Assembly: GCA_021785655.1 (NCBI GenBank)
Contig: JAJYET010000002.1
Coordinates: 18,391-82,390, forward strand
Direction: 5' to 3'
DNA length: 64,000 nt
Source of the DNA: a bacterium
GTDB lineage: Bacteria; Chloroflexota; Dormibacteria; Aeolococcales; Bog-877
Shown here: in pieces, positions 24,595-33,767 of the stretch
How the letters are laid out: the number at the start of each line of letters is the position of its first letter
How positions within the stretch are numbered: position 1 is the stretch's first letter
Made by a program: the position numbers and the translations under genes
Notes under the pieces: generated by a model
Told to the model about the DNA's origin: nothing
Databases searched by the model: none
What the model saw: only the letters and a program-made list of their open reading frames with translations

Positions 24595-25362
24595 GTGCCC
24601 GTGTACTTCGCCAAGGGCGGCGTTCTGACGCCGACGGGCGAGGTTGAGCTGAGGGAGGAGCACGCTTGGCATCTCGCGCGGGTGCTGAGGGCCCGACCCG
24701 GTGAGTCCATCCGGGTGGTCGTGGACGGCACCCAGGAGCTGGTGGTCGAACTCTCCCTGGTCTCGGCCGATCTGGTCCGGGGACGGGTCCTGGCGGCCGA
24801 GCCAGCCCGGGGAGAGCCCCGGTGCCGGCTGCTCCTGGTCCAAGCGGTCCCGAAGGGTTTGGGGATGACCGAGGTGTGCGAGCGGACGTCGGAGCTGGGG
24901 GTCGCCTCGATCTGGCCCGTGTTCACCGAGCGCACCGTCCCACGGCCCGGTCCCGAGGCCCGCGCGGGCCGGCACCGACGGTGGTCGAAGGTTGCCAGCG
25001 AGGCGGCGCAGCTCGCGGGCCGAAGCCGCGCGCCGCTGGTCGAGGAGCCCGAGGGGCTGGAGGCGGCCCTCGAGCGGATCCGGGCCCAGGAGCCCGACAC
25101 TCAGCTCTTCGTCTGCCACCAGGAGGGGACGGCGATCTCGCTGGTCTCCGCTCCCTATGATCCCGCGCGGCCCGCCGCCATCCTCATCGGTCCCGAGGGT
25201 GGCTGGTCGCCGGGTGAGCTGCGCCGGCTGAGCGGCCGGGGCGCCGCCGCGGTCTCGCTGGGGCCCCGCAACCTGCGGACGGTGGTGGCCGGCGTGGTGG
25301 CGGTGACACTCCTCTTGGCTCGGGCCGGGGAGCTCGGTCCGCCCTTGGGCGACACGGCATGA
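24595..25362 (+). CDS. rsmE: 16S rRNA (uracil-1498-N3)-methyltransferase
   Basis: RsmE methylates U1498 of 16S rRNA using a trefoil-knot (SPOUT) fold. The N-terminal PUA-like part (AWHLARVLRARPGESIRVVVDG) is followed by LVQAVPKGLGMTEVCERTSELGV, RWSKVASEAAQLAGRS (family: A-EQ--R), the SAM loop LIGPEGGWSPGEL and the knot SLGPRNLRTVVAG. The usual RILR is RNLR and the family EQ is AQ. The length of 255 is normal. Its stop overlaps the next gene (ATGA). Confidence 0.94.
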   Translation: MPVYFAKGGVLTPTGEVELREEHAWHLARVLRARPGESIRVVVDGTQELVVELSLVSADLVRGRVLAAEPARGEPRCRLLLVQAVPKGLGMTEVCERTSELGVASIWPVFTERTVPRPGPEARAGRHRRWSKVASEAAQLAGRSRAPLVEEPEGLEAALERIRAQEPDTQLFVCHQEGTAISLVSAPYDPARPAAILIGPEGGWSPGELRRLSGRGAAAVSLGPRNLRTVVAGVVAVTLLLARAGELGPPLGDTA

Positions 25363-26414
25363 CGGTCCGCTTCTCCCACCAGTGGAGGACCGGCGTCTAC
25401 ATTTCGCCAGAGGGGGATGGCGACCTGCGAAGGGTGCGGATCCGGGTGGAGCTGCGTCGCGACCCGCTCACTCGACGAGGTGGACGGGTGGCCCACTTCC
25501 AGGGCTTCCACCTGCGCCGTCCCGACCTGAGCGCCGAGGTGGCCGCCAGCCGGGCCCACTGCCCCTTCTGCCCGGAACGGGTGCTGGTGGTCACCCCCCG
25601 GCTGGAACCCTGTGTGGACGGTGCTTTCCGAGTTGTCGAGGGTGAGTCCATCCTCTTCCCGAACATCTCGCCCTACGACCGGCGCAGCGCGGTCGTGGTG
25701 CTGTCCCAGGCCCACTTCCTGGCTCCCGAGGACATCCGGCCCCGACACCTGGTTGATGGGCTGCGGGCGGCCCAGCGCTATCTGGGAGCCCCGGGTGCGC
25801 TTCGCCGCCGTGACTTCGGGCTGGTCACCTGGAACTACATGCCACTGGCGGGCGCGACCCAGGTCCACCCCCACCTCCAGGTGTTTGCCACAGACCGTCC
25901 CGGACGGCTGCTCGAGGAGGAGGTGGCCGCCAGCCTCCGCCACCTCCGGCGATTCGGCCGGCCCTACTGGGAGGAGCTGGTGGAGACCGAGTTCCAGCTC
26001 CAGGAGCGGTGGGTCGGCCGGGGCCGCCACACCGTCTGGCTGACGCCCTTCGTTTCCCGGAGCGTGGTCTCCGACCTGATGGTGGTGTTCCCGGGGAAAG
26101 CCCGGCTCTCAGACCTGTCCGTGGGCGACCTGGAGGAGTTCGGTCGCGGCCTCTCGGCCGCCCTGCAACAACTGGCCGCGGAGGGGGTCATGAGCTTCAA
26201 CCTCGCCCTCTATCCTGCCCGTGAGGGCTCCCTGGACCCGGCGGTGTCGCTGCACGCCCGGCTCTCGCCGCGCATCTACTTCAACCCCGCCATCGGCGGA
26301 TCGGACTCCACGGTCTGGCAGCATCTCCTGGACGAGCCGTTCATGGTCCGGAGCCCGGAGCGGCTGGCCGAATCGCTCCGACCAGCCGTGTCCGACGCCC
26401 TGTCCGAGGGGTGA
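25359..26414 (+). CDS. GalT-like HIT-superfamily nucleotidyltransferase
   Basis: The 351-residue protein resembles galactose-1-phosphate uridylyltransferase. CPFCPERV near residue 69 matches the first zinc-binding segment, and VTWNYMPLAGATQVHPHLQVFATDRPG near 158-184 has the HIT active-site motif as HPHLQV (GalT: HPHGQ). A second half with WLTPFVSRSVVSDLMVVFP resembles the GalT C-terminal HIT half. It may use another sugar-1-phosphate, because no galK or galE is near. It overlaps rsmE by four bases, so it is translated with it. Confidence 0.72.
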   Translation: MTVRFSHQWRTGVYISPEGDGDLRRVRIRVELRRDPLTRRGGRVAHFQGFHLRRPDLSAEVAASRAHCPFCPERVLVVTPRLEPCVDGAFRVVEGESILFPNISPYDRRSAVVVLSQAHFLAPEDIRPRHLVDGLRAAQRYLGAPGALRRRDFGLVTWNYMPLAGATQVHPHLQVFATDRPGRLLEEEVAASLRHLRRFGRPYWEELVETEFQLQERWVGRGRHTVWLTPFVSRSVVSDLMVVFPGKARLSDLSVGDLEEFGRGLSAALQQLAAEGVMSFNLALYPAREGSLDPAVSLHARLSPRIYFNPAIGGSDSTVWQHLLDEPFMVRSPERLAESLRPAVSDALSEG

Positions 26415-26449
26415 GGGGCGGGGCGGCCGGGACGGCCGCCCCGCGCCAC

Positions 26450-26956
26450 TCAGCTCTGCGCGGCCGGGGCCTCCAGGACCTGGGGCTCCGGCTGCTCCTC
26501 GGTGGCCACCGGAATCCGCCGGGGAGCCGGGGCCTCCACGCGCGGCAGGTGCACCGTGAGCACTCCGTTCTGGAAGGTGGCCCGGATCTCGTCCTCCTTC
26601 ACATCCGCGGGCAGGGTGAGCTGGCGAACGAAGGAGAAGTGGGCCCGCTCCCGCCGGAGGTAGGTGCCCTCGGTCTGGGTTCCATCTGCCTTCCTCTCCC
26701 CGCGGAGGGTGAGGATGCCCTGGTCAGCGGTGACCTCCACCTCCTGGGGGCTGAATCCCGGGATGGAAGCCTCGACGAGGAACTCCCTTTCGGTCTGCCG
26801 GATGTCCAGGGGCAGATACGCCGTGGGGGCCACAGAGGTCGTGGCCCGGCCGCTCCCAGAGGTCAGAAGCGGGGTGCCGGAGAAGGCCTCGTTGACCCAC
26901 CGGGCCATCTCATTCTGCAGGTTGAAAAGATCACTCCACGGATCCCAACGTGCCAT
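26450..26956 (-). CDS. Small heat-shock protein (Hsp20 family)
   Basis: The 168-residue protein has an alpha-crystallin domain at about 52-145: LPLDIRQTEREFLVEASIPGFSPQEVEVTADQG, LTLRGERKADG, and the end motif FQNGVLTVHLPRVEAP (A-x-x-x-N-G-V-L form). The C-terminal RRIPV gives an I-x-V-like tail that docks neighbouring subunits. It is an ATP-independent holdase. ATG at 26956 follows GGAGGTGA by six bases. It stands on its own promoter downstream of dnaJ. Confidence 0.94.
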   Translation of the reverse strand: MARWDPWSDLFNLQNEMARWVNEAFSGTPLLTSGSGRATTSVAPTAYLPLDIRQTEREFLVEASIPGFSPQEVEVTADQGILTLRGERKADGTQTEGTYLRRERAHFSFVRQLTLPADVKEDEIRATFQNGVLTVHLPRVEAPAPRRIPVATEEQPEPQVLEAPAAQS

Positions 26957-27003
26957 CGTAAATCACCTCCCAACTCAAGTAAACCGCCTTCCAAGCGCCG
27001 GGA

Positions 27004-27029
27004 GATTCGCGAATCCCACCATCTGAATA
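27004..27029 (-). promoter_or_regulatory. hsp20 promoter and GATTCGCGAATC palindrome
   Basis: TATTCA (27029-27024) may be the -10, and the perfect 12-base palindrome GATTCGCGAATC at 27004-27015 covers the expected transcription start, as an operator would. Nearer the gene, CTTGAGT on the minus strand matches one half of an HspR (HAIR) site, but the second half is missing. Confidence 0.4.
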
Positions 27030-27056
27030 CCCCCACCCCGCGGGGGCCAAACACCC

Positions 27057-28169
27057 TCAGATGCCGATCGCGTCCTTGAGGTGCTCGAAGAAGCCGCGGC
27101 GCACGGGATGTGGCTTGCCGTCAGGGGGCGCCAGCTCGCGGAGCAGGTGCCGCTGCCGTTCGGTGAGCCGGGTGGGGATCACCACTCTGAGCCTCACCAC
27201 CTGGTCGCCCCGCCGGCCGGTGCGAGGGTCGGGCGCCCCCCTCCCAGGGACGCGCAGCTGCTCTCCGTACTGGGTGCCCGGCTTGATGGTGACTGTCGCC
27301 GGCCCGTCCACCGTGGGCACCTCGACGGTGTCGCCCAGGGCCGCCTGGGAGACGGTGATGGGGCAGTCGTAAAGGATCGTCATGCCTCGCCGGGTGAGGA
27401 GGTCGTGCGGCCGCACGCTGATCACCAGGAAGAGGTCGCCAGGGGCTCCGCCGCGGGGGCCGGCAGCTCCCTCCCCCGGCACCCTCACCTGCATCTCGCT
27501 GTCCACCCCGGCGGGGATCTGGACCTCGATCGACTTGCGCAGGTCCACCACCCCCTGTCCGTGACAGGCGGGGCAGGGGGACTCGATCACCTGTCCCTCA
27601 CCGCGGCAGCGCGGGCAGGGCTCGACGGTGACCATCTGGCCCAGCAGGGACTGGCGCACCCGCTGGACCTGTCCCCGGCCCTGGCACTCGGTGCAGGTGG
27701 TGGGCGAGGTGCCCTGCTGGGCGCCGGTGCCGCCGCACTCCTCGCACGCCGCCGGCTTGGTGACCTCGAAGGCGCGGGTGACGCCCCTCACGGCCTCCTC
27801 GAAGCTGATGCTCACCTGCAGGCGTAGATCGGCGCCGCGCCTGGGCCCGCTGCGGCCCCGGCTCATCTGACCACCGCCGAAGAACATGTCGAAGAGGTCG
27901 AAAGCGGACTGGAAGTTGAAGCCCCCGGGCGCGCCGAACCCGTCCCCGGCCTGACCGAAGGTGTCGTACTGGCGCCGACGAGCGGGGTCCGAGAGGACCT
28001 GATAGGCCTCGCCGACCTCTTTGAACCGCTCCTCGGCGGTAGGATCACCGCCGTTGCGATCGGGATGGTAGCGCATGGCCAGGGTGCGGTAGGCGCGCTT
28101 CAACTCTTCCGGGCTGGCGCTGCGGTCGACTCCCAGGACCTCGTAGTAGTCGCGACGCGTCTGGGGCAT
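27057..28169 (-). CDS. dnaJ: Chaperone protein DnaJ
   Basis: DnaJ stimulates DnaK ATPase and delivers substrates. The J domain (DYYEVLGVDRSASPEELKRAYRTLAMRYHPDRN with HPD) is followed by a Gly/Phe-rich segment, four CxxCxGxG zinc repeats (CEECGGTG, CTECQGRG, CPRCRGEG, CPACHGQG) and the two C-terminal beta domains. The length of 370 is typical. Its start shares a base with the grpE stop. The operon order is hrcA-grpE-dnaJ. Confidence 0.97.
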   Translation of the reverse strand: MPQTRRDYYEVLGVDRSASPEELKRAYRTLAMRYHPDRNGGDPTAEERFKEVGEAYQVLSDPARRRQYDTFGQAGDGFGAPGGFNFQSAFDLFDMFFGGGQMSRGRSGPRRGADLRLQVSISFEEAVRGVTRAFEVTKPAACEECGGTGAQQGTSPTTCTECQGRGQVQRVRQSLLGQMVTVEPCPRCRGEGQVIESPCPACHGQGVVDLRKSIEVQIPAGVDSEMQVRVPGEGAAGPRGGAPGDLFLVISVRPHDLLTRRGMTILYDCPITVSQAALGDTVEVPTVDGPATVTIKPGTQYGEQLRVPGRGAPDPRTGRRGDQVVRLRVVIPTRLTERQRHLLRELAPPDGKPHPVRRGFFEHLKDAIGI

Positions 28170-28780
28170 CAGCCGGGTTCACCCTCCCGCAACTCCTCTC
28201 CGGGGCCACCGGAGCCGGCTGCGTCTCCCGCCGCTGCCGGGCCGCCTTCCGCCGGAGGTCCCCCACCCACTGCTACTTGGGCGGCCCGCACGACGCGGTC
28301 ATGGAGCCTGTACCCGGGCAGGTACTCGGCCACCACTTGGCCGGCCGGCTGACCGGGCATGGTGGCCACCGCATCGTGCAGCCGAGGGTCGAAGGGTTCA
28401 CCGACTGCCGGGATGCGCTCCACCCCCTCGGAGCGCAGCGCCTCCTCGAGCTGGCGCACCGTGAGCCTCAAGCCTTCCGCCAGCCCGTCCGAGGCGTCGT
28501 CGGGCAGGTGGCCCAAGGCTCGCTCCAGGTTGTCCAGGACTGGCAGAATGGCCCGCAGCAGCCCAGCAGCCCCGTACCGCGCCTGCTCCTGCGCCTCCTG
28601 GGCCCGCCGGCGCTTGAAGTTCTCGAAGTCGGCCGCCAGCCGCAGGTACGCCTCCCGGGCCCTCCCCAGCTCCTCGGTCGGGTCCGGCGCCTCTGCCAGC
28701 GCCCCCTCTGGGCTCTGGACCTCAGGCTCGCGGTCGCCGGTCGGATCGGGCACGGGCGCCTCCTCCTGGTTAAAGTCCAC
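28169..28780 (-). CDS. grpE: Nucleotide exchange factor GrpE
   Basis: GrpE releases ADP from DnaK. An acidic start, a long coiled helix (EAYLRLAADFENFKRRRAQE) and the C-terminal beta part with the loosely kept motif RLHDAVATMPGQPAGQVVAEYLPGYRLHDRVVRAAQVAV identify it. The tail after residue 170 is rich in G, P and A and longer than usual. The GTG start at 28780 follows the hrcA stop by one base. Confidence 0.94.
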   Translation of the reverse strand: MDFNQEEAPVPDPTGDREPEVQSPEGALAEAPDPTEELGRAREAYLRLAADFENFKRRRAQEAQEQARYGAAGLLRAILPVLDNLERALGHLPDDASDGLAEGLRLTVRQLEEALRSEGVERIPAVGEPFDPRLHDAVATMPGQPAGQVVAEYLPGYRLHDRVVRAAQVAVGGGPPAEGGPAAAGDAAGSGGPGEELREGEPG

Positions 28781-28783
28781 AGG

Positions 28784-29791
28784 TCAGGCCAGAACCCGGG
28801 CCAGAGCCTCTCCGGTCACCTGTGAGATCAGTTGCAACCGAGCGGCGACCCGGGCGTAGCGGATGCGGGTGGGACCGACCACGCCGACGGTCCCCCAGAG
28901 CTGGGTACCAACACGATAGCTGGTCAGCACCAGGCTGCAAGCCTGGAGCTCCTCCAGGCTGTTCTCATGACCGATCACGACCTGCACCCCCGACTGGGGC
29001 GCGAGCTGGCCCACCACCGCGGCCAGGATCCGCTGCGCCTCGAGAACCTCAAGAACCACCCGCAGCCGGTTGGGGTCCTCGAACTCTGGGTTGCGGACCA
29101 GATTCCTCACCCCGTCGTGGAGGACCAGCGCCGAGCGGTTCTCAAGCTGTCGGAGGCCCGCCGCGACCTCCAGGACCACCGCCCGCGGCACCACCTCGGG
29201 CATGGGGCTGGACTCCAGCTCATCCGCGGACATACCCACCCCCGCCCGGTTGAGCGCCTCGGCCACAGAGTTAACGGCCTCCTGGTCGAGTGACGGATCC
29301 ACCTCCACCGTCCGCTGCTGGGCTCGACGGCCGCTGCCGACCACGACCACCAGGGCATGGCCCGGGCTGGTCGAGACCAGCTGGACGCGCGCCAGCCGGC
29401 TGCTTCCCTCGGCCGGGCCCGTGACCAGGGCGACGTTGTCGCTCAGTCGGCTAAGTGTGACCGCGGCCAGCTCCAGGATCGCCTCGACGTCCGGCTCCAC
29501 CTCCAGGAAGCGCTGGCGGACCTGGCGGCGCAGCACCGGCTCGACGATCTCCTGGGGAAGCAGGAAGTCGACGAAGTAGCGGTAGCCCAGATCCGTGGGC
29601 ACCCTCCCGGCGGAGGGGTGCGGCTGGGCGAGAAAGCCATCGTCGACCAACTCGGAGAGCTCGTTGCGGATGGTCGCCGAGCTGAGCTCCATGAAGTAGC
29701 GCGCCGCCAGGACGTGGGAGCCCACCGGGACCACCGTCTCGGTGTAGTCGGAAACCACCGCCTGCAGAATGCGCTCTTTGCGTCCGTCCAT
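28784..29791 (-). CDS. hrcA: Heat-inducible transcription repressor HrcA
   Basis: HrcA binds CIRCE and represses chaperone operons until unfolded proteins titrate GroEL. The 335-residue protein has an N-terminal winged helix (RKERILQAVVSDYTETVVPVGSHVLAARYFMELSSATIRNELSELVDDGFLAQPHPSAGRVPTDLGYRYFVD) and the C-terminal GAF-like domain with VIGHEN and WGTVGVVGPTRIRYARVA. A perfect CIRCE lies 27 bases before its ATG, so the operon is autoregulated. Confidence 0.97.
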   Translation of the reverse strand: MDGRKERILQAVVSDYTETVVPVGSHVLAARYFMELSSATIRNELSELVDDGFLAQPHPSAGRVPTDLGYRYFVDFLLPQEIVEPVLRRQVRQRFLEVEPDVEAILELAAVTLSRLSDNVALVTGPAEGSSRLARVQLVSTSPGHALVVVVGSGRRAQQRTVEVDPSLDQEAVNSVAEALNRAGVGMSADELESSPMPEVVPRAVVLEVAAGLRQLENRSALVLHDGVRNLVRNPEFEDPNRLRVVLEVLEAQRILAAVVGQLAPQSGVQVVIGHENSLEELQACSLVLTSYRVGTQLWGTVGVVGPTRIRYARVAARLQLISQVTGEALARVLA

Positions 29792-29818
29792 GGCCTCGAT
29801 CTCGGCAGATGCCCCTGC

Positions 29819-29845
29819 TTAGCACTCGCCAACTCTGAGTGCTAA
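29819..29845. promoter_or_regulatory. CIRCE operator
   Basis: TTAGCACTC, nine spacer bases, then GAGTGCTAA: a perfect match to the HrcA-binding consensus. It lies between the hrcA -10 element and its start codon. Confidence 0.97.
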
Positions 29846-29849
29846 GGGG

Positions 29850-29855
29850 AGTCTA
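29850..29855 (-). promoter_or_regulatory. hrcA -10 element
   Basis: TAGACT on the minus strand places the transcription start at the edge of the CIRCE, the usual arrangement for HrcA repression. Confidence 0.5.
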
Positions 29856-29885
29856 ACACGGGTGTTCGGCACCTCCCGCGGCAAA

Positions 29886-29891
29886 TAGAAT
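29886..29891 (+). promoter_or_regulatory. -10 element of the VIT1-family gene, leaderless spacing
   Basis: TAGAAT followed by CGCCAC and the ATG. It is nearly the same string as at rsmE. Confidence 0.55.
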
Positions 29892-29897
29892 CGCCAC

Positions 29898-30707
29898 ATG
29901 GTCAGGCGCACTCCCCCCGATGTCGAGCGCGCCCGCGTCGGCCGGGCTCAGGCGCTCAACCCCTTCCGGGTCCGGCATCCCACCGAAACCACCCGGGAGG
30001 ATCTCGCCCGGCGGGCCAGCATCCGGGAGGTGGTCTTCGGAATGCAGGACGGGCTGCTCACCACCCTGGGGCTGACCACGGGCGTCGCCACGGCCACGGC
30101 GGGAGCCGCGGTCTCGCACACCACCATCCTCATCGCGGGGATCGCCGGCGCACTGGCGGGGATGGTTTCGATGGGGACGGGGGCCTATCTGGCCGCCGTG
30201 GCGGCGAGAGACCTGAAGCAGGCTGCCATCCACCAGGAGCGTGCCGAGCTGGAGAGCCAGCCCCAGGAGGAGCACGAGGAGATGGTGGCCATCCTGGTGG
30301 AGAGCGGGGTTCCCGCCGCCACCGCCGAGGGGCTGAGCCGAGAGCTGGCGCGCTTCCCCCGCCTCTGGGAGCAGACCCACATCGAGAAGGAGCTGGGAAT
30401 CGCCGGCACCGACCAGGAGAACCCCGGCCGCGATGCCCTGGTGATGGCGGTCACCTTCCTGGTGGGCTCGGTGGTACCGATCGTCCCCTACGTGGCGCTC
30501 GCCGGCATCGCCGCGGTGCTCCTGTCCCTCGGCCTCTCGGTGCTGGCCCTGGGAGCGGTGGGCGCCGCCAAGTCCAAGGTGGTAGGGCACCCGCTCTGGC
30601 GGGGCGCCGTTCAGGTCATGGGCGTGGGGTGCGCCGCAGCCCTGGCCGGCTATGTTCTGGGGGTCCTGATGCCCCACGTGTTTGGGCTACGACTGCCCCC
30701 GGGGTGA
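29898..30707 (+). CDS. VIT1/CCC1-family metal transporter
   Basis: The 269-residue protein begins with SIREVVFGMQDGLLTTLGLTTGVATA, the first membrane segment of the VIT1/CCC1 family. GALAGMVSMGTGAYLAAVAARD is the second, with the conserved M-S-x-G-x-Y/W pattern. A cytoplasmic helical hairpin of about 80 residues, rich in E and H (QEEHEEMVAILVESG), would bind metal. Three further segments close the protein. Family members move Fe2+ or Mn2+ out of the cytosol; the ion here is not known. It is convergent with hemW, with no gap between stop codons. Confidence 0.88.
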   Translation: MVRRTPPDVERARVGRAQALNPFRVRHPTETTREDLARRASIREVVFGMQDGLLTTLGLTTGVATATAGAAVSHTTILIAGIAGALAGMVSMGTGAYLAAVAARDLKQAAIHQERAELESQPQEEHEEMVAILVESGVPAATAEGLSRELARFPRLWEQTHIEKELGIAGTDQENPGRDALVMAVTFLVGSVVPIVPYVALAGIAAVLLSLGLSVLALGAVGAAKSKVVGHPLWRGAVQVMGVGCAAALAGYVLGVLMPHVFGLRLPPG

Positions 30708-31886
30708 TCAGGCCGCAGCCAGCTCCAGAGTGATCCGGTCCAAGATCTCCATCCCCTCGGGGGTCGCCCGCACCCTCTCCCCCTCCACCTCGAGCCAGCC
30801 GTGGGCCGCGAGCCTCCGGGAGACCGCCAGCAGCCGCTCCTCTCCGACCTCCACCCCCTGAGTGAGCCTCAGCCCCAGGGCCAGCCGCTCCAGGCTCAGC
30901 TGGGAGTCGTCCAGCTGCTCACTAGCCCGGATGCCGGGTGAGCCCTGGCCGACGACTCGGACATAGGTGGCGGCGTCCCGATAGTGCCAGTAGCGGACAC
31001 CCCGTGCGCCCTCCACCGGCAGCCCGAGGGCGCCGGCCGCCAGCCCACCCAAGAAACCGTGGGAGCCGGCGCCCAGCGCCAGGTAGGTGCCTCCCTTCCA
31101 GTAGTTGAGGTTGTGGCGCGACTGGCATCCGGGACGGCTGTAGTTCGAAACCTCGTAGCGGGTGAGGCCCGCCGCCTCCAGCCTGGCCCGGGCCGACCGG
31201 AGCTGCTCCAACGCCACGGCCTCGGCGACCTGCCTGCAGCGTCCTGAGTCCACCAAGCGCCGGGTGGTGGTACCGGGTTCCAGGGTGAGTTCGTAGCAGG
31301 AGAGGTGGTCCGGCTGGAACTGAAGCACCTGGTCCAACCCGCTGAGAAAGGCGGGCGTTGACTGGCCAGGGATGGCGAACATGAGATCACAGCTGACCTG
31401 TGGGATGCCGGATTCGCGCAGCCAGCCCAGGGCATTCAGAGCCAGCGCGGCATCGTGGCCCCGCCCCAACCATCGCAGAGTGGGGTCCCACAGGCTCTGG
31501 ATCCCCAGCGAGGCGCGGGTGACCCCCATCCGGGCCCACTCCCGCGCGGCGGCGGGGGAAACCTCCTCAGGGTTGGCCTCCAGGGTCACCTCGCAGCCAG
31601 CCGCCAGGGAGAAGCCGGCGGCCACCGCCTCCATGAGCCGCGCCAGCCGCGCCGGACCAAGCAGGGAGGGAGTGCCCCCGCCGAGGTGGACCGTCTCCAG
31701 CGGCTCCGCCGCCGCCCCCGAGTGGGCCACGAAGACCAGCTCCTCCAACAGGGCGCCCATGTACCGGTCCTGCAGGCCCGGGCCCGAGACCGCGATCGCG
31801 AAATCACAGTAGGCGCAGCGCCGGCGACAGAACGGAAGGTGGACGTAGAGGGACCTGGGGGGACCCGGGAAGCCGTCAGCGGTCAA
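30708..31886 (-). CDS. hemW: Radical SAM protein HemW (HemN-like)
   Basis: [20 protein letters not shown] near residue 12 has the CxxxCxxC iron-sulfur site. [30 protein letters not shown] and [10 protein letters not shown] follow, and the C-terminal HemN domain is present ([18 protein letters not shown]). The 392-residue length and the F after the third cysteine (CDF) mark HemW, a haem chaperone, and not coproporphyrinogen dehydrogenase HemN. The TTG start overlaps the lepA stop region by 11 bases; lepA-hemW is a common pair. Confidence 0.93.
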   Translation of the reverse strand: MTADGFPGPPRSLYVHLPFCRRRCAYCDFAIAVSGPGLQDRYMGALLEELVFVAHSGAAAEPLETVHLGGGTPSLLGPARLARLMEAVAAGFSLAAGCEVTLEANPEEVSPAAAREWARMGVTRASLGIQSLWDPTLRWLGRGHDAALALNALGWLRESGIPQVSCDLMFAIPGQSTPAFLSGLDQVLQFQPDHLSCYELTLEPGTTTRRLVDSGRCRQVAEAVALEQLRSARARLEAAGLTRYEVSNYSRPGCQSRHNLNYWKGGTYLALGAGSHGFLGGLAAGALGLPVEGARGVRYWHYRDAATYVRVVGQGSPGIRASEQLDDSQLSLERLALGLRLTQGVEVGEERLLAVSRRLAAHGWLEVEGERVRATPEGMEILDRITLELAAA

Positions 31887-33681
31887 TCGTGAGCACCGCC
31901 ATGAACGCCTCCTGGGGAATCTCCACGCTCCCCACCCGCTTCATCCGCTGCTTCCCCTCCCGCTGCTTCTCCAGCAGCTTGCGCTTGCGGGTTATGTCGC
32001 CCCCATAGCACTTGGCCAACACGTCCTTGCGGAGCGCGGGGATGGTCTCCCGGGCCACCACCTTGCCACCCACCGCTGCCTGGAGGGCCACTTCGAAGAG
32101 CTGGCGGGGGATGACCTCCTTCATGCGCCGGACCAGCCTCTTGCCCTGGCCCTGGGCCTGGCCGCGGTGGACGATGGTGGAGAGGGCGTCCACCGAGTTC
32201 CCGGCCACCAGGACGTCCAGCTTCACCAGCTGCTCAGGGCGGTATCCGGCAAGTTCATAGTCCATGGAGGCGTAGCCCCGGCTGCGCGACTTCAGCTGGT
32301 CGTAGAAGTCATGGATGATCTCGCCCAGGGGGAGGTCGTAGGTGAGCAGGGCGCGGTCCCCGGCCTGGTACTCCAGGTGGCTGAACTCGCCGCGCCGCTC
32401 CTGGCAGAGCTCCATGATCCCTCCCAGGTACTCCCGGGGCGTCACCACCTCCAGCTTGACGCGGGGCTCCTCGATCGACACCACCTGGGAGGGATCCGGC
32501 AGCTGGTCCGGGTTGTCGATCTCCAGCTGCTGGCCGTCCCTCAGGTTGACGCGATAGGCGACAGAGGGGGCGGTGGTGATGAGCTCCAGATCGAACTCCC
32601 GCTCCAGCCGCTCCTGGACGATCTCCATGTGCAGCAGGCCGAGGAAACCACACCGAAAGCCGAAGCCGAGCGCGGCTGAGGTCTCGGGCTCGAACACCAG
32701 GGCCGCGTCGTTCAGCTGCAGGCGGTCCAGGGCCTCCTTGAGGTCGGGATAGTCGTCGCTGTCGACCGGGAAGAGGCCGGCCCACACCATGGGACTGGCC
32801 TGCCGGTACCCCGGCAGCGGCTCGGTGGCGGGCCGCTGGGCCTCGGTGATGGTGTCCCCCACCTTGCTGTCGCGGACGTTGCGGATGGAGGCCACGAGAT
32901 AGCCGACCTCCCCCGCAGCCAGCTCCGCCACCTCCTCCATGCCCGGCCGGAAGCACCCCACCTCGTCCACGGTGAAGACCCCCTGCCCGGCCATCATCCG
33001 GATCTGGGTCCCGGACTCCAGCCGCCCCTCGAAGACCCGGACGTACACCACCACCCCGCGGTAGGGGTCGTACTTGCAATCGAAGATGAGGGCACGGAGT
33101 GGCCGGGTTACGTCGCCGACCGGGGCCGGAAGGTGGTTGACCACCGCCTCGAGGACCTCTGACACGCCCTGCCCGGTGCGGGCCGAGACCAGGAGGCAGC
33201 GCTCCTTGGCGATACCGATCACGGACTCCACCTCGGCCGCGACCCGCTCGGGATCGGCCTGGGGCAGGTCGATCTTGTTGATGACCGGGACGATCTCCAG
33301 GTTCAGCTCCATGGCCTTGTAGACGTTGGCCAGGGTCTGAGCCTCGATCCCCTGACTGGCATCCACCACCAAGAGCGCCCCCTCGCAGGCCGCCAGCGCC
33401 CGCGAGACCTCGTACGCGAAGTCGACGTGGCCGGGAGTGTCGATGAGGTTCAGCTCATATTCGAGACCATCCTCGGCGCGGTAGGGCATGCGCACCGCCT
33501 GGGCCTTGATGGTGATCCCCCTCTCCCGCTCCAGGTCCATGGTGTCCAGCACCTGCTCGGTCATCTCCCTCGGGGCCACGGTCCCGGTGGCCTCCAGGAG
33601 CCGGTCGGCCAGGGTCGACTTTCCGTGATCGATATGGGCGATGATCGAGAAGTTGCGGATCCGCGCGGTCGGGGTGCCCAT
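31876..33681 (-). CDS. lepA: Elongation factor 4 (LepA)
   Basis: EF4 is a translational GTPase that can back-translocate ribosomes. The G1 loop [14 protein letters not shown] is near residue 15, G2/G3 is RGITIKAQ and DTPGHVDF, and G4 NKIDLPQA is present. The C-terminal LepA-specific domain is complete ([25 protein letters not shown] and [14 protein letters not shown]). Length is 601. A GATAAT hexamer ten bases before the ATG suggests a very short or no leader. Confidence 0.97.
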   Translation of the reverse strand: MGTPTARIRNFSIIAHIDHGKSTLADRLLEATGTVAPREMTEQVLDTMDLERERGITIKAQAVRMPYRAEDGLEYELNLIDTPGHVDFAYEVSRALAACEGALLVVDASQGIEAQTLANVYKAMELNLEIVPVINKIDLPQADPERVAAEVESVIGIAKERCLLVSARTGQGVSEVLEAVVNHLPAPVGDVTRPLRALIFDCKYDPYRGVVVYVRVFEGRLESGTQIRMMAGQGVFTVDEVGCFRPGMEEVAELAAGEVGYLVASIRNVRDSKVGDTITEAQRPATEPLPGYRQASPMVWAGLFPVDSDDYPDLKEALDRLQLNDAALVFEPETSAALGFGFRCGFLGLLHMEIVQERLEREFDLELITTAPSVAYRVNLRDGQQLEIDNPDQLPDPSQVVSIEEPRVKLEVVTPREYLGGIMELCQERRGEFSHLEYQAGDRALLTYDLPLGEIIHDFYDQLKSRSRGYASMDYELAGYRPEQLVKLDVLVAGNSVDALSTIVHRGQAQGQGKRLVRRMKEVIPRQLFEVALQAAVGGKVVARETIPALRKDVLAKCYGGDITRKRKLLEKQREGKQRMKRVGSVEIPQEAFMAVLTIDR

Positions 33682-33691
33682 CTGGACTCCG

Positions 33692-33697
33692 ATTATC
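33692..33697 (-). promoter_or_regulatory. lepA -10 element
   Basis: GATAAT on the minus strand, five of six matches to TATAAT, ten bases before the lepA ATG. Confidence 0.5.
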
Positions 33698-33751
33698 CCG
33701 AAGGGAAGGTCGCACCCATCCCGAGCGGAGCCCGCCGGCCCCGCCCCAAGT

Positions 33752-33757
33752 TAGGAT
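33752..33757 (+). promoter_or_regulatory. -10 element of the acetyltransferase gene
   Basis: TAGGAT ten bases before the ATG at 33768, in the divergent interval with lepA. Confidence 0.45.
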
Positions 33758-33767
33758 CGAGACGTTC

